DNA of 64,000 nt from Diphasiastrum complanatum (GCA_029204225.1 CM055104.1:39362527-39426526), one strand, 5' to 3'; positions 23,061 through 35,287 are shown, counted from the stretch's first letter. Notes: a model not told the origin generated them from the letters alone. Numbers and translations: made by a program.

Positions 23061-23852
23061 TATGAAAATTGGCAAAAGCAAATTTGATCAAACATTGTAA
23101 ATATTATAATGACTTGTACCTATTATGTTACACCCACGTGTGAAATAAATGTGCTTTTCATGTAGTACAATCATATAGCTTGTACATATAGTCTGAATCA
23201 AGTTCTAGTGGCTAAAAAGGTCAAAATCATGTTTTTTAGTCATATGCCACATGGCATCAATCTAGAGATTGCATGAGCCACATCACGAGATTAGGTGTCA
23301 AATCCCATGTGTAGAGGTTTGCTCACACGTGTGGAATAAGCTGAGTTTGCACTTCTAGAAGAGTTTTCTATATAGTAGAAAATTGACCAAATAGTGCTCA
23401 AAATAGAAGTTTTGGTCCAAGTGTCAATTTTGCATGATGAATCATCATATGACAGAGCACCCTCACACATGTGAGATAAGAGGGATGATCAGTACCATGA
23501 GCTCCCACTTTTTGTATATATAGAGCCACATTTGGCCATAATGATCAAGCAACACCAATCTTGGTTTTGGAGGCATTTTTTTGTCAATTTTATCATTTGT
23601 CTTGATTTCTTTTGGATGTTTTGAGTTTCTATCATATTGTACTTTGTTTTCGGGTTGGAGTTCGTACTATGACAGGTCTTCACACGTGTGAAACCAGCAA
23701 GTACAATTCCCTTTCATTTATGATTGTTCTTGTTAGATTTTCTCATGTAGAATTGATCTAGATTCAACTAATCTTGTGTAGATTGGTAGATCAATTATAT
23801 CTAACATCCAATCACTCTATCCATTCTTGGTCCAATTTTGCAGATTTTCACA
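23061..23852 (+). mobile_element. Copia F-family LTR (left copy)
   Basis: About 790 bp. The start TATGAAAATTGGCAAAAGC resembles TGTGAAGAATTGCC of the solo LTRs at 46861 and TGTGAAAATTG of copia E, with the first G mutated. The end TTTTCACA precedes a primer site. The part from 23316 is repeated at 25932-26395. It holds the perfect palindrome TTCACACGTGTGAA at 23679 and CACACGTGTG at about 23331. Confidence 0.72.
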
Positions 23853-23865
23853 TGATATCAGAACC
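23853..23865 (+). promoter_or_regulatory. Primer-binding site, diverged tRNA-iMet type
   Basis: TGATATCAGAACC differs at two bases from TGGTATCAGAGCC and lies directly after the LTR end CACA. Confidence 0.65.
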
Positions 23866-25865
23866 AAGTACAAGAGGATTTATTGAGATTTGATTGGGTT
23901 GATCCAAAACTAAGCCCAAATTAGCAAGTTTTTGGAAACTAGCTAATTTTGATGTGGCGAGTTGGATTGATAGGTATACTCAAATTTTTTGCATCAAACT
24001 TGGTTGTGGGCTGTAGGGGTACTTTTCACACGTGTTAGGATGTACAGTACCAGCTTTGAAGCCTTATGTTACAATTTGATGCTCATACATCCAAATTAGC
24101 AAGTTTGTGGAAACTAGCTAATCTTGAGGTAGAGAGTTTGAATAGATTGATAGATTCAATATTTTTTTACCAAAACTTTTTGTAGGTTGTAGGTGTATTT
24201 TACACACGTGTGGGGTCGTACAAATCCAATTTTGGTTGATAAACTTCAAATTGATGCATAATTTGACTCATACACCCAAATTTAGTGATTTTTAGTGCAA
24301 ATTCAAGCTTTTTCTATAGAGATTCTATTCCTATGATTTGTTCTTGGATTAGATCATCCAAATAATTGATTTGGAAGCCTGATTTAGATGCATTAAATGA
24401 GTTTTTCTGATTTTTTGTGTGTATTGAAGTTGAGAGAGAAAAATTGCCAAAAATCATAGATTAAGGAGTGATATGCAAGGTGAGAGGTTGAAATCTATTG
24501 TACCATCACTCTAGATTTGTTCAAGAGTGATAGAGTCAAGTTTAGAAGCATCAATTTGCTAGAAAACATCTTTGGATCTGTCCTCCAAATGAAACCTTTG
24601 AGAATTTCTAGTGCATATATAGCATTTATATAAATCTTTTGTAGAATTGACATAGATTGGCTTCAATTGAGAGTTCTAGAAAAGAGATTGAGATCCAAGT
24701 CACATTGTTCAACCCTACTCAGTTTGCTTGAGTGATTGTTAGGCTTGAAAAGAGTCATTGAGGTGTGTATGAAAAATGTATAGAGAGAGATCCAATTTTC
24801 TAAGAATTCCTTCCTTTGTAGAGGGCAAGACCTAGAAACTCATTTTGTGTTGGTATTGTTGGAGAGTTTGTCTTCTCCTAGGTGATCAAATCTTTCTAAG
24901 TGGCATTAGATCTTTGAAGCACAATATCTTAGTGAGAGAGAAGAATCACAACTTCTGATTTTGAATTTCATTCCAATTCTTAAGAGGTAGAGTCATTGGT
25001 GGAATCCAATAGGTGTGAATGAATTCAATTTATTGAGCAAAAATTGACATAGTTTGTATGAAACTCAAATTAGTTCTATTCAACTTTCTTTGTAAGAGTG
25101 TGAGGGTCAAGTTGTGATCCCATTGGATGTCTAGAACAAGGAGGAGTCCGTATTTGAGTGTTCATGCATGGTTGGGATCTTTGTGAATCTCTAGATGTCT
25201 AATTTTTAAGCTTGGTGAAAAATTCTTGACATAGGTTGTTATCAAACTATTACAAATCCATTCCAAATCTCAAGAGGGAGATTCTTTGCGGATTTAAAAA
25301 GGGGTGATTGGATCTTAATTCTATGTGTTTGAATCAAATGTACATGTCAAGTTTGAGTGATCTAGAGTAGATTTTATGTTTTGTAAAAATTGGTGGTATA
25401 GTTTGTTGTCAAATCAAATCAAATTCATTCTAAATCTCAAGAGTGAGATTATTTGGGTCAAGAGTGAGTATAAAAGAAGTAATTAAGTTTGATTTTAATG
25501 TGTTTTGAGACAAAATCCATCTTTTGTTCAAGAATTCAAGTGTTGAAAGAACTAGTCAAGTGAAAAGGAAAATCTAGGTGTCAAATCTTCTCATATCTAT
25601 TTCAACTCTCAAAAGAAAGAGTCATTGGTATTTGTTGAGTCCAAGAGTTTGGATCTGATTTCTTTCGTGATTTGATTTAAAGATTGTGTGCTTTTGTCTT
25701 AGTGATCAAAGCAAAGTTTCCAAGTGATTAGTCATTAGTGTGAAGATTGATTCTTAGGTTTGTGAGTTAGATCTTTTGTAGATCCTTCTAGATTATTGAA
25801 TATGTTCAAATCTAGTCTCTTGAGAGTCACAAATTACTTTTATAGAATCATATCACAAGTTTTGT
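23866..25865 (+). mobile_element. Noncoding leader of the copia F LTR unit
   Basis: 2 kb of AT-rich sequence with no open frame of note and no gag. It contains further CACACGTG-type sites near 24024 and 24203, each preceded by a recurrent GTAGGxGTA(C/T)TTTT context. Its position between PBS and a second LTR fits a leader whose coding region was deleted, or a nonautonomous unit. Confidence 0.55.
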
Positions 25866-26395
25866 TTCACATGGCATCAATAGGTGGCATCCTATTGAAG
25901 GCAAATAAGGATCTTAAGTGCAACCTTTGCCATGTGTAGAGGTTTGCTCACACGTGTGGAATAAATTGAGGAAGTCAAATTTGCACTTCTAGAAGACTTT
26001 TCTATATAGTAAGAAATTGATCAAAAAGTGCTCAAAATAAAAGGTTTGGTCCAAGTGTCAATTTTGTATGATGAATCATCATATGACAAAGCACCCTTAC
26101 ACATGCGAGATAAGAGGGATGATCAGTACCACAAGCTCCCACTTCTTGTATATATAGAGCCACATTTGGCGATAATGATCAAGCAACACCAATCTTTGTT
26201 TTGGAGACAATCTTTTGTCAATTTCATCATTTGTCTTGATTTCTTTTGGATGTTTTGAGTTTCTATCATATTGTACTTTGTTTTCAGGTTGGAGTTCGTA
26301 CTATGACAGGTCTTCACGCGTGTGAAACCAACAAGTACAATTCCCTTTCATTTACGATTGTTCTTGTTAGATTTTCTCATGTAGAATTGATCTAG
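25866..26395 (+). mobile_element. Copia F-family LTR (right copy, interrupted)
   Basis: From CATGTGTAGAGGTTTGC (about 25932) to TTGATCTAG at 26395 it repeats 23316-23766 with scattered differences. The next base starts the gypsy copy C LTR, and the rest of this LTR (ATTCAACTAATC...) was not found to the right, so gypsy C inserted here and its right flank is lost. Confidence 0.75.
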
Positions 26396-27170
26396 TGTTG
26401 GAGGGTTTGCGGATCCCGAGATAAACCTAACCCTAGTTAATAAGTGAGAGGGATTTGGCACCCTGCGTGTGTAAGTCCAATCCGATGATCACATAGTTAT
26501 TTGATAATTAGAAAGTTAATAAAAGGACTTTAGGCCTTTTTGTGAGACTTTTAATGTTGCGGGCCTAAATGTCAAGTTAGTAAATAAAGTTGGGACTCGC
26601 ACCAAAATTGGTTCAAATTTAAATTCAAATTGGTTCCCTCCAATTTTGAATGTGTTCCCACTCTTTTTTAAATTTGAATAGTTAGGGAGGTAAAAATGGA
26701 CCAATAGGATTCTGAGGCCAGGGTCCTCTTCTCCATTATAAAAAGGGACCAGCTCGAGTTTCTTACACATGTACATATCTCCATTTCAATAAGGCAGATT
26801 GGTTCTCTTGTGAAATGAATTTATGAATGTCCTTGGTCTCTATCACATTTCCTCCATCTCTGATGCTTTTCTTTAGATTTATCAATTGTTGGATCTGATT
26901 TTTATTGGGATTGCATGTTCTTATACTTTTTGTGAGAGAGAAGGGAGAGAGAGAAAGAGTAAGCTATCTTAATTGTGGATTGTAGGGTTAGTGGAGTAGT
27001 GTTAATGCTTAGGGTTAATGGATGTTAGAGTAGATGTGGATCTTCCATTTGTGCTGAATTCTGAGATATGCTATCGCTCTCATGGGAATGAACCTCCGCG
27101 TGATGACTAACTTGTACTCTTTGATGCTAGATCTTGGATTGAGGTTAGGATAGGAAAGAAACCCATTACA
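26396..27170 (+). mobile_element. 5' LTR of Ty3/gypsy copy C
   Basis: 775 bp, from TGTTGGAGGGTTTGCGGATCC to CCCATTACA. Homologous to the copy B LTR. It has a CCAAT element at 26701 and a strong TATA box TATAAAAAG at 26737-26745. The bases before it, TCTAG, would be the target duplication, but the 3' partner is missing. Confidence 0.9.
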
Positions 27171-27174
27171 ATTT

Positions 27175-27192
27175 TGGCGCCGTTGTCGGGGA
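27175..27192 (+). promoter_or_regulatory. Primer-binding site, tRNA-Asp type (gypsy copy C)
   Basis: TGGCGCCGTTGTCGGGGA, one base from the complement of the tRNA-Asp(GTC) 3' end, 4 bp after the LTR. Confidence 0.88.
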
Positions 27193-28385
27193 GCTACGCC
27201 AATTTTTTAGTTTGCAGCATATTTGTTGGATGGTTAGCTTGCATTAGGCATCTTGTCGTTTCATGAATAGTGTTAAATCTCTATTTAGGGTTAGTTTGGA
27301 AGTGATTTTGCCTAATTTGAGTGGATTTGCTTGTTTAAAATCTAATTTGATTATTGAACAGAGAAAGCTATTCAGATGACCAATCTTAAGATTTTTTTAG
27401 ATCTGATATATCAGAAAAAATAACAAAAATTGGTCAAACCTGCTAGATTTTGGTCAAAATGAGGCAAAAACTATCATCAGAGTAGATAACTTTTTACTCT
27501 CTTTCAGGAAACATTCACTGAGTTGCAAGCACCTTCGATTTTGATCACAGAACCTTCAGTTTGAAGGGCGAACAATATTTCCCAACAGATTTCCAGAAAC
27601 ATCAGAAAAACCACCAAAAATACCAAAACCCTAAAAATACAAAAAAAAGAACCTTTACCAAATTCACTGTGCATAGGTGTGATTCAGATCTATCTACTGC
27701 TAGGTCGACGAAGAGTTATATCAGAAATAGAAAGTATCTCAGAGGATCAGTTGTCATATTGTCATATTTTTGTCAAAAAAGGTCTTTTTTTTTTTTTTGT
27801 TGTAAAAATACCAATATTACTCGTTATTCTTCGCCAAAATCTTCGTCGAGTTTTCGAATTATTCTATTTATAGTAATTTATTAGTTCTGAGTTCGACGAA
27901 CATTAATTCTATCAGGATCATAGAAAATCCTTATTTTTACCCTCGCCAAACTATAGAAACTATGTTTTTATGTGTCAGGAACCTTCGCCAGTTTTACCCT
28001 AGCTTTATTTGAGTCAGATTCTCTGTTTGAGAGTTTGGCAAAAGTTATTTTTATCAATTTTGTCAGAAAAAGCCTGATCAAAGAGTTTTTATCAAAAATA
28101 GCATTGCAACCTTCGTTTAGGAAACCTTCGCCAGTACTATGTTTAGGTTTTGATTATCCAGATCAAGTCTCTATCAAATTTTGGGTCAAATATGGTTTAA
28201 TTTGATTCTGATTTCGAGAATTTATCATTCTTAGAAGTGTCGATCGCTTGATCAAAGATCTTTTTCTAGAAATCTGAAATCTGATTATTGTAAAGTGGGA
28301 TGAATTTTGTAGATCTGAACTAAGATAGTTTTTGATTGAAATTCTAGATCCAATCTCATTGTCTGATTTCATTTCATTTGAAAAA
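27193..28385 (+). mobile_element. Ty3/gypsy copy C: untranslated leader
   Basis: 1.2 kb collinear with the leader of copy B and, from 27830, of copy A. It carries the repeated CCTTCGCC-like motif (for example AACCTTCGCCAG at about 27980 and again near 28123) and a T-rich run near 27787. Confidence 0.82.
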
Positions 28386-29793
28386 ATGCCTGCTTTTGGA
28401 GGTGATCCTCAGGAAGTCAATCCAATCATTGTAAGGATTTTACCCCGGTTGGATCTACCCAAATACAATGGATTAACGGATCCAGATAGATTTCTCCAAT
28501 TCTATGCTAAATCTTGTGAAGTCTATGACAAAGTTTTTCCTCAAGAAAAAACTTAAGCTATTTCCAATGGCCTTAACGGGTGCAACACAAGATTGGTATT
28601 ATAATCAAGATGAAACTGAACGTACGAATTGAAAAACTGTTTTCACACGATTCAAACCTCGGAAGTTAATGAAAGTAAAATTAAAATGGGAAAGCAGAAA
28701 ATGATTCGAAATTATATTGAATGAGTAAAACGCCTCAGATCTGAGTGCGAACCTGAGTTGATTAACAAAAATGCCATGATTATGTGGTTTTTGTCAGGTC
28801 TACCTAAAAGGATCAGACGTGAGTTGAAACACCATAATGAGTACGCAATTTTGCAAAACGTTAGGACGATGCAATACGGGAGGAGGATAAAGATTCAGAT
28901 GACGAGCGGAATATTGGTATGTTGTCTTATACATCAAGGCAAATCACTACGACATCCACCACTATTGCATCAACGAATATTAACGCTACTGTAGAGATGA
29001 TGCTCAACGAGTTCGAGAAACTCGGGAAGAACCAGCAAAAACAAATGGAAAAGTTGCAGTCGCAACTTGATGAGAAGATCAAAGTATTGGAAGATTTCCA
29101 TGGGAAAGCGAACAAGGAACCTGAAAAGTTTGCTAAGACTTTTTCTACCAGGAAAAATGTCTGGTGTTCCATTTGTACGGGCAATTACACAACAAATGAA
29201 TGTCCTCAATTGAAAAAACGAATAGAAACCAGTATGTGCCATCTGTGCAATTCACCTGATCATGAGACTGCTTATTGCAACTTCAATCTCGGATTATCCA
29301 ACAACAATATGCCCAAATGGGATATCGGGAAGCCCTTTACGGAAAGGATCCTACAGCCAAACATTGTTTTGGGTATCCGGAGAGATTAGCTATGCCAACC
29401 CCACCGACACAACTGGCTCCTCCTACTAATTTGATGGAACCAAAACCTTACAAAGGTGTCGAGCAATGGAGTTATGGTAATGAAAGTGGACCTTCAGAAC
29501 AATATGCTACTTATGCTACCGCACAACAACAGGCATCTAGAAATTGGACCAAAGCGCCGCTTGGATGTTTTGCATGTGGAGAAAATCACAGAGTTGCAGA
29601 ATGTCCAAACAAAGACAAATTTGTATCATTCTGTCGTGACTGTGGTTATGGGCATTGCTACAAGGAGTGTCCAGCAAGACCGAAGTCACCACCAGTCACA
29701 ACTCCTATGAATTTGATAACAATTAAACAAAGACCAGCAGCTCAGACTGAACCAAGTGTACCCTTGACGGTGGTTACTAGAGTACAGAAGTAG
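28386..29793 (+). pseudogene. Ty3/gypsy copy C: gag with four zinc knuckles
   Basis: ATG 28386 (MPAFGGDPQEVNPIIVR). The capsid region is readable in three frames: KYNGLTDPDRFLQF, then QDWYYNQDETER, a stop, and FLSGLPKRIRRELKHHNEYA. A coiled-coil stretch follows (NEFEKLGKNQQKQMEKLQSQ). The best preserved part, 28919-29793 in two frames, carries four Cys/His knuckles: CSICTGNYTTNEC (His changed to Tyr), CHLCNSPDHETAYC, CFACGENHRVAEC and CRDCGYGHCYKEC. Three use CX2CX3HX4C rather than the usual CX2CX4HX4C. In the family this is the RNA-packaging structural protein; this copy is broken by several stops and shifts. Confidence 0.85.
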
Positions 29794-30330
29794 AAAGAAT
29801 CTGTCCTAGATCCAGTACCTGCTGATTCTATATCATTAACTGAAATAGCAATAGCATCTGGAGTCTATCCAAATCTCCATGCAAAAAAAAGAAGGTACCA
29901 GGATATGAGGCAATGGATTAAACATTTGTAAGAAGAAGAGGAGCTTGAGGCCGCTAAAGCAACAGCTGAAGTTCGTTTTTCACCAGCGCAATCACCAAAC
30001 AATCCACAATACATATATGAATGCTTAGTTGCATCATCATGAAGAACCCTTCAAGATGACTGAACCAGAAGCGCCGCAAACAGAACTCCTCAGGAGTATT
30101 TTGTCTAGTAAGATCAATATTACTTTAGGAGAGTTCTTGAAATTGGTGCCAAACACAAAGGAAGTATTAGCGCAGAAGTTGACTCAAATTGAACCAAAAA
30201 AATCCATCAAAAACCACTTTTTTGTGCTGGATTTGAAGAATCTAATGAAGTACTCCATGTCGGAGCAGCCTGGGAAAGTGAGCAAAAAAATATAACCCTG
30301 TCGATACAGCATAAGCAATTTTCTAAAGAG
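29794..30330 (+). pseudogene. Ty3/gypsy copy C: gag-pol linker, protease deleted
   Basis: Stops and shifts interrupt an acidic linker. MTEPEAPQTELL through EVLAQKLTQ (30056-30190) matches copy A exactly up to QFSKE, where the protease should begin. Here the sequence jumps to RT at about 30331, deleting the protease and the N-terminal RT. Confidence 0.75.
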
Positions 30331-31262
30331 GCATAGTGGTTACAACCAGGTCAAGATTGCACCTGTAGATCATCGCAAAACAACTTGGGAGACCTATGCT
30401 TACAAAGTAATGTCGTTTGGACTCTGTAATGCACCAAGTTCATTTCAAAAAGTAATACAATTTGCTTTTAAAGATTATCTACAGAAATTTCTTGAAATTT
30501 ATTTGGATGAGAGTCCATAGCACAGATATAGATTACCTGGATCGATTAGAAAACATGTTTGAACGTTGTCGCAAGTATCAAATTTCCTTGAATCCAGAAA
30601 AGTGTCAGATGTGGGTCTCCTATGGAGTTGTTCTTGGACATGTGATATCAAGACATGGCATTGCCACAGATTATTCCAAAATCAAGGTTATTATGGAATT
30701 ACCACCGCCAACAACAATTTGTGGGTTTATCTGTTTATGGGTCATGCGAACTATTATCGAATTTTTATTATCTTCTTGCTAATCTTGCAAGACCTATATA
30801 CAAACTGACGATTGTTCCTATTTGGACAGTTGAAGCGTTAGAAGCCTTTGAAAAATTAGAAAAAAACATTAGTTTCAACATTGATATTGCGTTCTCCAGA
30901 TTGGGTTTACATTGATGCCTCAAAATACACAATTGGATCAGTTTTGACGCAGCCAGGTGAATATAAGAAGGACTATCCGATACGATTTGCAAGCAGACAA
31001 CTTACAGATCTAGAGAAGAACTATTCAACAATAGAACGTGAAGCATTAGCCATGATTTTTTCTGTACGAAAATTTTGACATTACCTCATGGAAACGCACT
31101 TTGCATTTTATACGGATCACCAGTCGTTACTTTACTTGGTAAACAAGACATGCAATACAGGGCATATTGCGAGATGGTTACTGTTATTGACTGAATTTGA
31201 CTTTCGAATTGTGGTTCATAAAGGTAAGCAACATTATCTTTCCAACCATGTTTCACGAATTG
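30331..31262 (+). pseudogene. Ty3/gypsy copy C: reverse transcriptase and RNase H, disrupted
   Basis: RT begins mid-domain (SGYNQVKIAPVDHRKT, KVMSFGLCNAPSSFQ). The catalytic YLDD box reads IYLDE followed by a frameshift, so the active site is destroyed. RT continues as STDIDYLDRLENMFERC, QISLNPEKC and LGHVISRHGI. RNase H follows from PDWVYIDASKYTIGSVL through RFASRQLTDLEKNYSTIERE and TDHQSLLYLV to HVSRIE, with one stop near 31078. Domain order RT-RNase H-integrase is that of Ty3/gypsy. Confidence 0.88.
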
Positions 31263-31339
31263 AATTCGCACCAGTTAATACTGAAATGGATGACAAATTA
31301 CCAGATGCTGTATTATTCTATATAGAAGCAGTACCTGAG

Positions 31340-32579
31340 TGGATAGCAAATATTGTTGAGTACTTGATGCTAGGGCAACCTAATGACTCTTTGACATAAG
31401 TACAGAAGAGGCAATTGATTCATAAGGCTCAACCTTATCAATTGATTGCAGGACAATTGTATCGTCGTGGATCGGACAATATTCTACGTAGATGCATTTT
31501 ACCACATGAAATACCTGAATTAATCATGTTTTCACATCATGGCATGGGCGGAGGACACTTCTCTGCAGATATTACTATTTGCAAACTTTTGCAATCAGGT
31601 TGTTGGTGGCCTACGCTTCATAAGAACACAGAAAATTATATTCAGACATGTGATGTTTGCCAACGAGCACGATGGCCTATGAGACAGAACTTTGAACCCT
31701 TACATCTGGTTTTATCGCAAGCACCATTTGAAAAATGGGGACTGGATTATGTTGGTCCTATTCATCCTGCGACACAAGGATCTCAAGCCAAATACATTAT
31801 CGTAGCAACTGACTATATGACCAAGTGGGTTGAAGCCAAAACTATCAAAGTTGTTGATGCGAAAACTATGGCCAAGTTCCTCTATGAAAATATTATTATC
31901 AGATTTGAATGTCCGATCGAGATTGTTAGTGACCGAGGTACACTTTGTTAATCAAACGATAGAGAGTTTGTTGGAAGATTTTTTTGTTATACACTACTTT
32001 AGTATTCCATATTATCCTAGAGGGAATGGTCAAGCTGAATCTTTCAATAAGATTCTCTGCACTATCATGACGAAAACTGTTGAAGCAAGTCGGTCTGATT
32101 GGGAACATAAACTGCATGCAGCAGTATGGGCATTCAGAACTGCTTACAAGAGTAGTACGAATCAAACACCCTTTCAACTAGTTTATGGTCAAGATGTTGT
32201 TATGCCAATTGAATTTTAAATATCATCCTTACGCATAACTGCAACAGAACGATTAAATGATGACAAGTATTTACAACTACGTCATGAAGCTTTGCACAAA
32301 TTGTGTGAAACAAGATTGATGGCAGTTCATGCGTTACCAGCAGAGAAAGCCCGCCGTAAGGCATGGCACGATCATCGATTACACAAAAAAGATCTAAAAG
32401 AAGGAGATCTAGCACTGATGTATAAAACCAAATTGATCAAGGGGAAATTGAAGTTCACATGTGAAGGACCATATAGAGTGAAGGAAATCCTGAACTATGG
32501 AACAGTTATTCTTGAACATTTAGATGGAAAACATTTTGATACTCCCGTGAATGACAACCGACTACGCAAGTTTTGGTAG
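31340..32579 (+). pseudogene. Ty3/gypsy copy C: integrase
   Basis: The HHCC zinc finger is visible (SHHGMGGGHFS..CDVCQ). The core has the first Asp in WGLDYVGPIHP, the second in IVSDRGT and the Glu in PRGNGQAESFNK, with a frameshift between the last two near 31945 and a stop at 32219. The C-terminal domain (32292-32579) runs KGDLALMYKTKL-like to EGPYRVKEIL and ends DNRLRKFW, with no chromodomain after it, so the element is not a chromovirus. Confidence 0.88.
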
Positions 32580-33430
32580 CCTGCTTCGCCAGTTCAGCAA
32601 CCATGATCCAAACGAGATTTTATTTTATTTTGTTTTTCAATTTGCCGTTTTCATTACTTAATTTATATTTTCTTTTGGAAAAGACAGTATATGAAAAAAA
32701 AAATGAGAAAAGACTGATGAGCAAAAGTCATAAAATGTCATCAGATCAAAAAAATTGAAGGAAAGTATTTTTAGGAGTCAGATCTTTCTGGGAAAATGAC
32801 TTGAAAATTTTTTGTTTGGTCATTTTTAGCACAAACTCTGTTAGAATTGTTCGTCAAGTTTTCAGAAGCAAGATCCACCTCAAATTACCCATACTGAGTC
32901 AGGCGAACATTTTTTTCACCAGTTGGTACCTATTTTTACCTCAGACGAATGTTCAACACTATGCCATTTTGGGAACCTTTGCCGAGCATCTTCTTGTACT
33001 CAGAAACCTTCGCTGACATGCCAGATGGATTTAAAATGCCAAATTTAGGTCGACTATAGGTTTAGATCCTGAAAATTTGCATTTATGATAGTATCTGGGT
33101 GAAGGATGATCTTGGGCTTTGCCAGACCTGAAAAATGTTCGTCGGATAGATTCAGAGCTTCAGAAACCTTCACTAAAATTTTTATAACCTATTTTTACAA
33201 TACTGAACAAGCCTGCAAATTTTGGTCAGAACTGAGCAGCCAGACTAGTACATTATCTAATGGACCCTCCAAATCAGCCTATAAAAGGGTAGAATTTGAT
33301 TTCATTTCTCACTTGTGCTAGCAAAGCTTTTGCCAATTTTTCCATGACCAAAGCCTTCAAAACTTTTCATACTGCTTTTTGATATACACTCGCGCTCCAT
33401 ACTTTCAGTTTTTGATTTTTTTTCATCATA
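32580..33430 (+). mobile_element. Ty3/gypsy copy C: spacer after pol
   Basis: Noncoding and AT-rich. The same TTCGCC/GGCGAA-type motifs seen in the leader recur here (near 32865, 32910, 32985, 33007, 33100 and 33140), so the motif flanks the coding region on both sides. Confidence 0.55.
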
Positions 33431-33439
33431 TCTTTCACA

Positions 33440-34500
33440 GATACTTCTCAGTCACCTCGTTATACTATCCATCGTGATGTCTCAGATAAAACGGATATCA
33501 TGATACTTCCTAGCACAAGCATTGTCACTCAATGGATGACCCTTGCGGAGCCTCTGCTCTCTACAATGGGTATTCATGAGAGAGCCTTCTCAGAGAGAAT
33601 TGACATGGATTTTATTAACTTTGCCTTGAGTACCTGAAAGGAGAAAAAATCCAAATTCTACATTGTTTTCTAGAGAGCCACACACAAGGTGCGTGTGACC
33701 GAAGCCGCCCTTGCTGCCATAGAGATAGTGTCTGGTACCCAAGCCTCACCGAACCATAGGCAAACTAAACAAGCTATTAAATCTTATATTGATACTACCA
33801 ATGATCTATATTGGACTAATAACGGCTATCTTCTAGATGCCATTACTGATCCTGCCATCCATGCTTCTGCTCAGCTCCTCAACAATTTCTTGATGGTTGG
33901 CAACCTAAGGAAAGACCGTATCTCTTCCCAAATTCTGCATAGGATAGTTGAGTCTCCGGCCAAGATAGCCAAGGCCCCGGCTTTGGAACCATATAACTGG
34001 TTCAAGACTATGTTTGGAGAGCTCAAACAAGCTATCAAAAGTAATACCAAGCAGTAGTTTGTTGCTGGCTAGCTCTTGTCCCTCCTTGTAGCCTCTTATC
34101 TTGATAACAAAAACTATGGTTTTAGTATGGATTCCGTGCTCTCTAATTACGAAGAGACCCAACGGAATCTTCCCAATAGACATCGAGTTCACATAGTCAT
34201 TGTCGTCCATGCAGCAAGATCGTTGTTCCTGACTCACCTCCCGCGACACGTCGACGTACTAGGAAAATAACTCCAGCTGCGCTTCCACCCCCCGCTACAA
34301 TTTGCATTGAGCTATCTATCCCTCAATCCACTGATGCATCCCTCGCCTCCGCTTCCTCACAAGGTCAGTCTATGACAATTTAATCTACCATTCCAGTCAC
34401 AGCTGCCTAGGCCGTCTCTTTCCCACAGCTCCGAGTTATTTCGAAGTTACCATTTAGGGCAAGGTGGGCAAGTGGCCAAATCACATTTTGGAAGCTATAA
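33440..34500 (+). pseudogene. Ty3/gypsy copy C: extra frame downstream of integrase
   Basis: A decayed frame of about 350 codons. It can be followed from SQSPRYTIHRDVSDK (two in-frame stops) through the open stretch 33689-34057 (AALAAIEIVSG, YWTNNGYLLDAITDP, PYNWFKTMFGEL). After a frameshift it continues as a Pro/Arg/Ser-rich tail (VVPDSPPATRRRTRK, TPAALPPPAT). No signal peptide, transmembrane segment or known domain was recognised. Its position after integrase recalls the additional 3' frames of some plant gypsy lineages (env-like in Athila, others in Tat). A captured host fragment is also possible. Confidence 0.5.
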
Positions 34501-35287
34501 TCAGGTGTACATGCGTGGAGAAATAATCACCAAAGTTTCTTTCGGAGAATTCATCTCTTGTGTTTCTATGTCCATCTCATGTGTATTTCTCATGATATCT
34601 TGATTCCTAGTGTGTAGAATGTCAATTTTGTGATTGATCTTGCTTCCACACATGTGAAGGACAATAGCTGCTGTTGTACGGACATGGGCAATATCTTACT
34701 GTGCTTTTATGATCAGATCTTAGTGATTTATGCAATTCTAGCATGCTAAAATTGATGATTTTATCTTGTAGCTAAATCTAGATGTGTACTCCAAATTGGC
34801 CCAAGATCTAAGATCCATTAAGTGTGTTTTGGATTTGTTTTTTTCACATTTCCACTTGAAAAACTATTCAATTTTGGTATTAAAAAAAACCAGTTATTAT
34901 TGGGTATATTATAGTTATAATGCCGTTTTAGTATTTTAGAGAACGTGTATTTTTTTTTTTTGTTTTTTTTCATTATTTAGCATGGATACTTCTAAAAATG
35001 GATTATGCTTATGTTTAGTATTACAACTTGGTATAAATTACGACTAATATCATTTCAAAAATGATAAAAAAAACATGACAACTCTAATGTAAGCACAAAA
35101 ACAAGGGGGATGGTCCATTTGCAAGCACGATAGAGGATGCCCATGTTTCTATCATGTCTATATTGATGCTAGTTAGCCATACCTTTATCATGCTACTTTT
35201 AGCTCAATTGTTGGTTTCATCTGCACTCATCCTACACCACCAATTAAGGGGCAACATGGACTTGTATTGTCCATTCCATCGCAATAT
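34501..35287. other. AT-rich DNA between gypsy C and copia D
   Basis: No 3' LTR of gypsy C and no 5' LTR or gag of copia D is present. Both elements appear truncated toward this stretch, and no gene or repeat was recognised. Confidence 0.4.

Noticed and set aside
26028..26317. Short frames on both strands repeated at 23489-23683 and 26123-26317
   Set aside because: The repetition is explained by the two copies of the copia F LTR. They are not genes.
23316..26395. A CRISPR-like array from the repeated CACACGTGTG sites
   Set aside because: Spacing is irregular, repeats are only 10-14 bp and the host is a plant. They are LTR promoter-type motifs.
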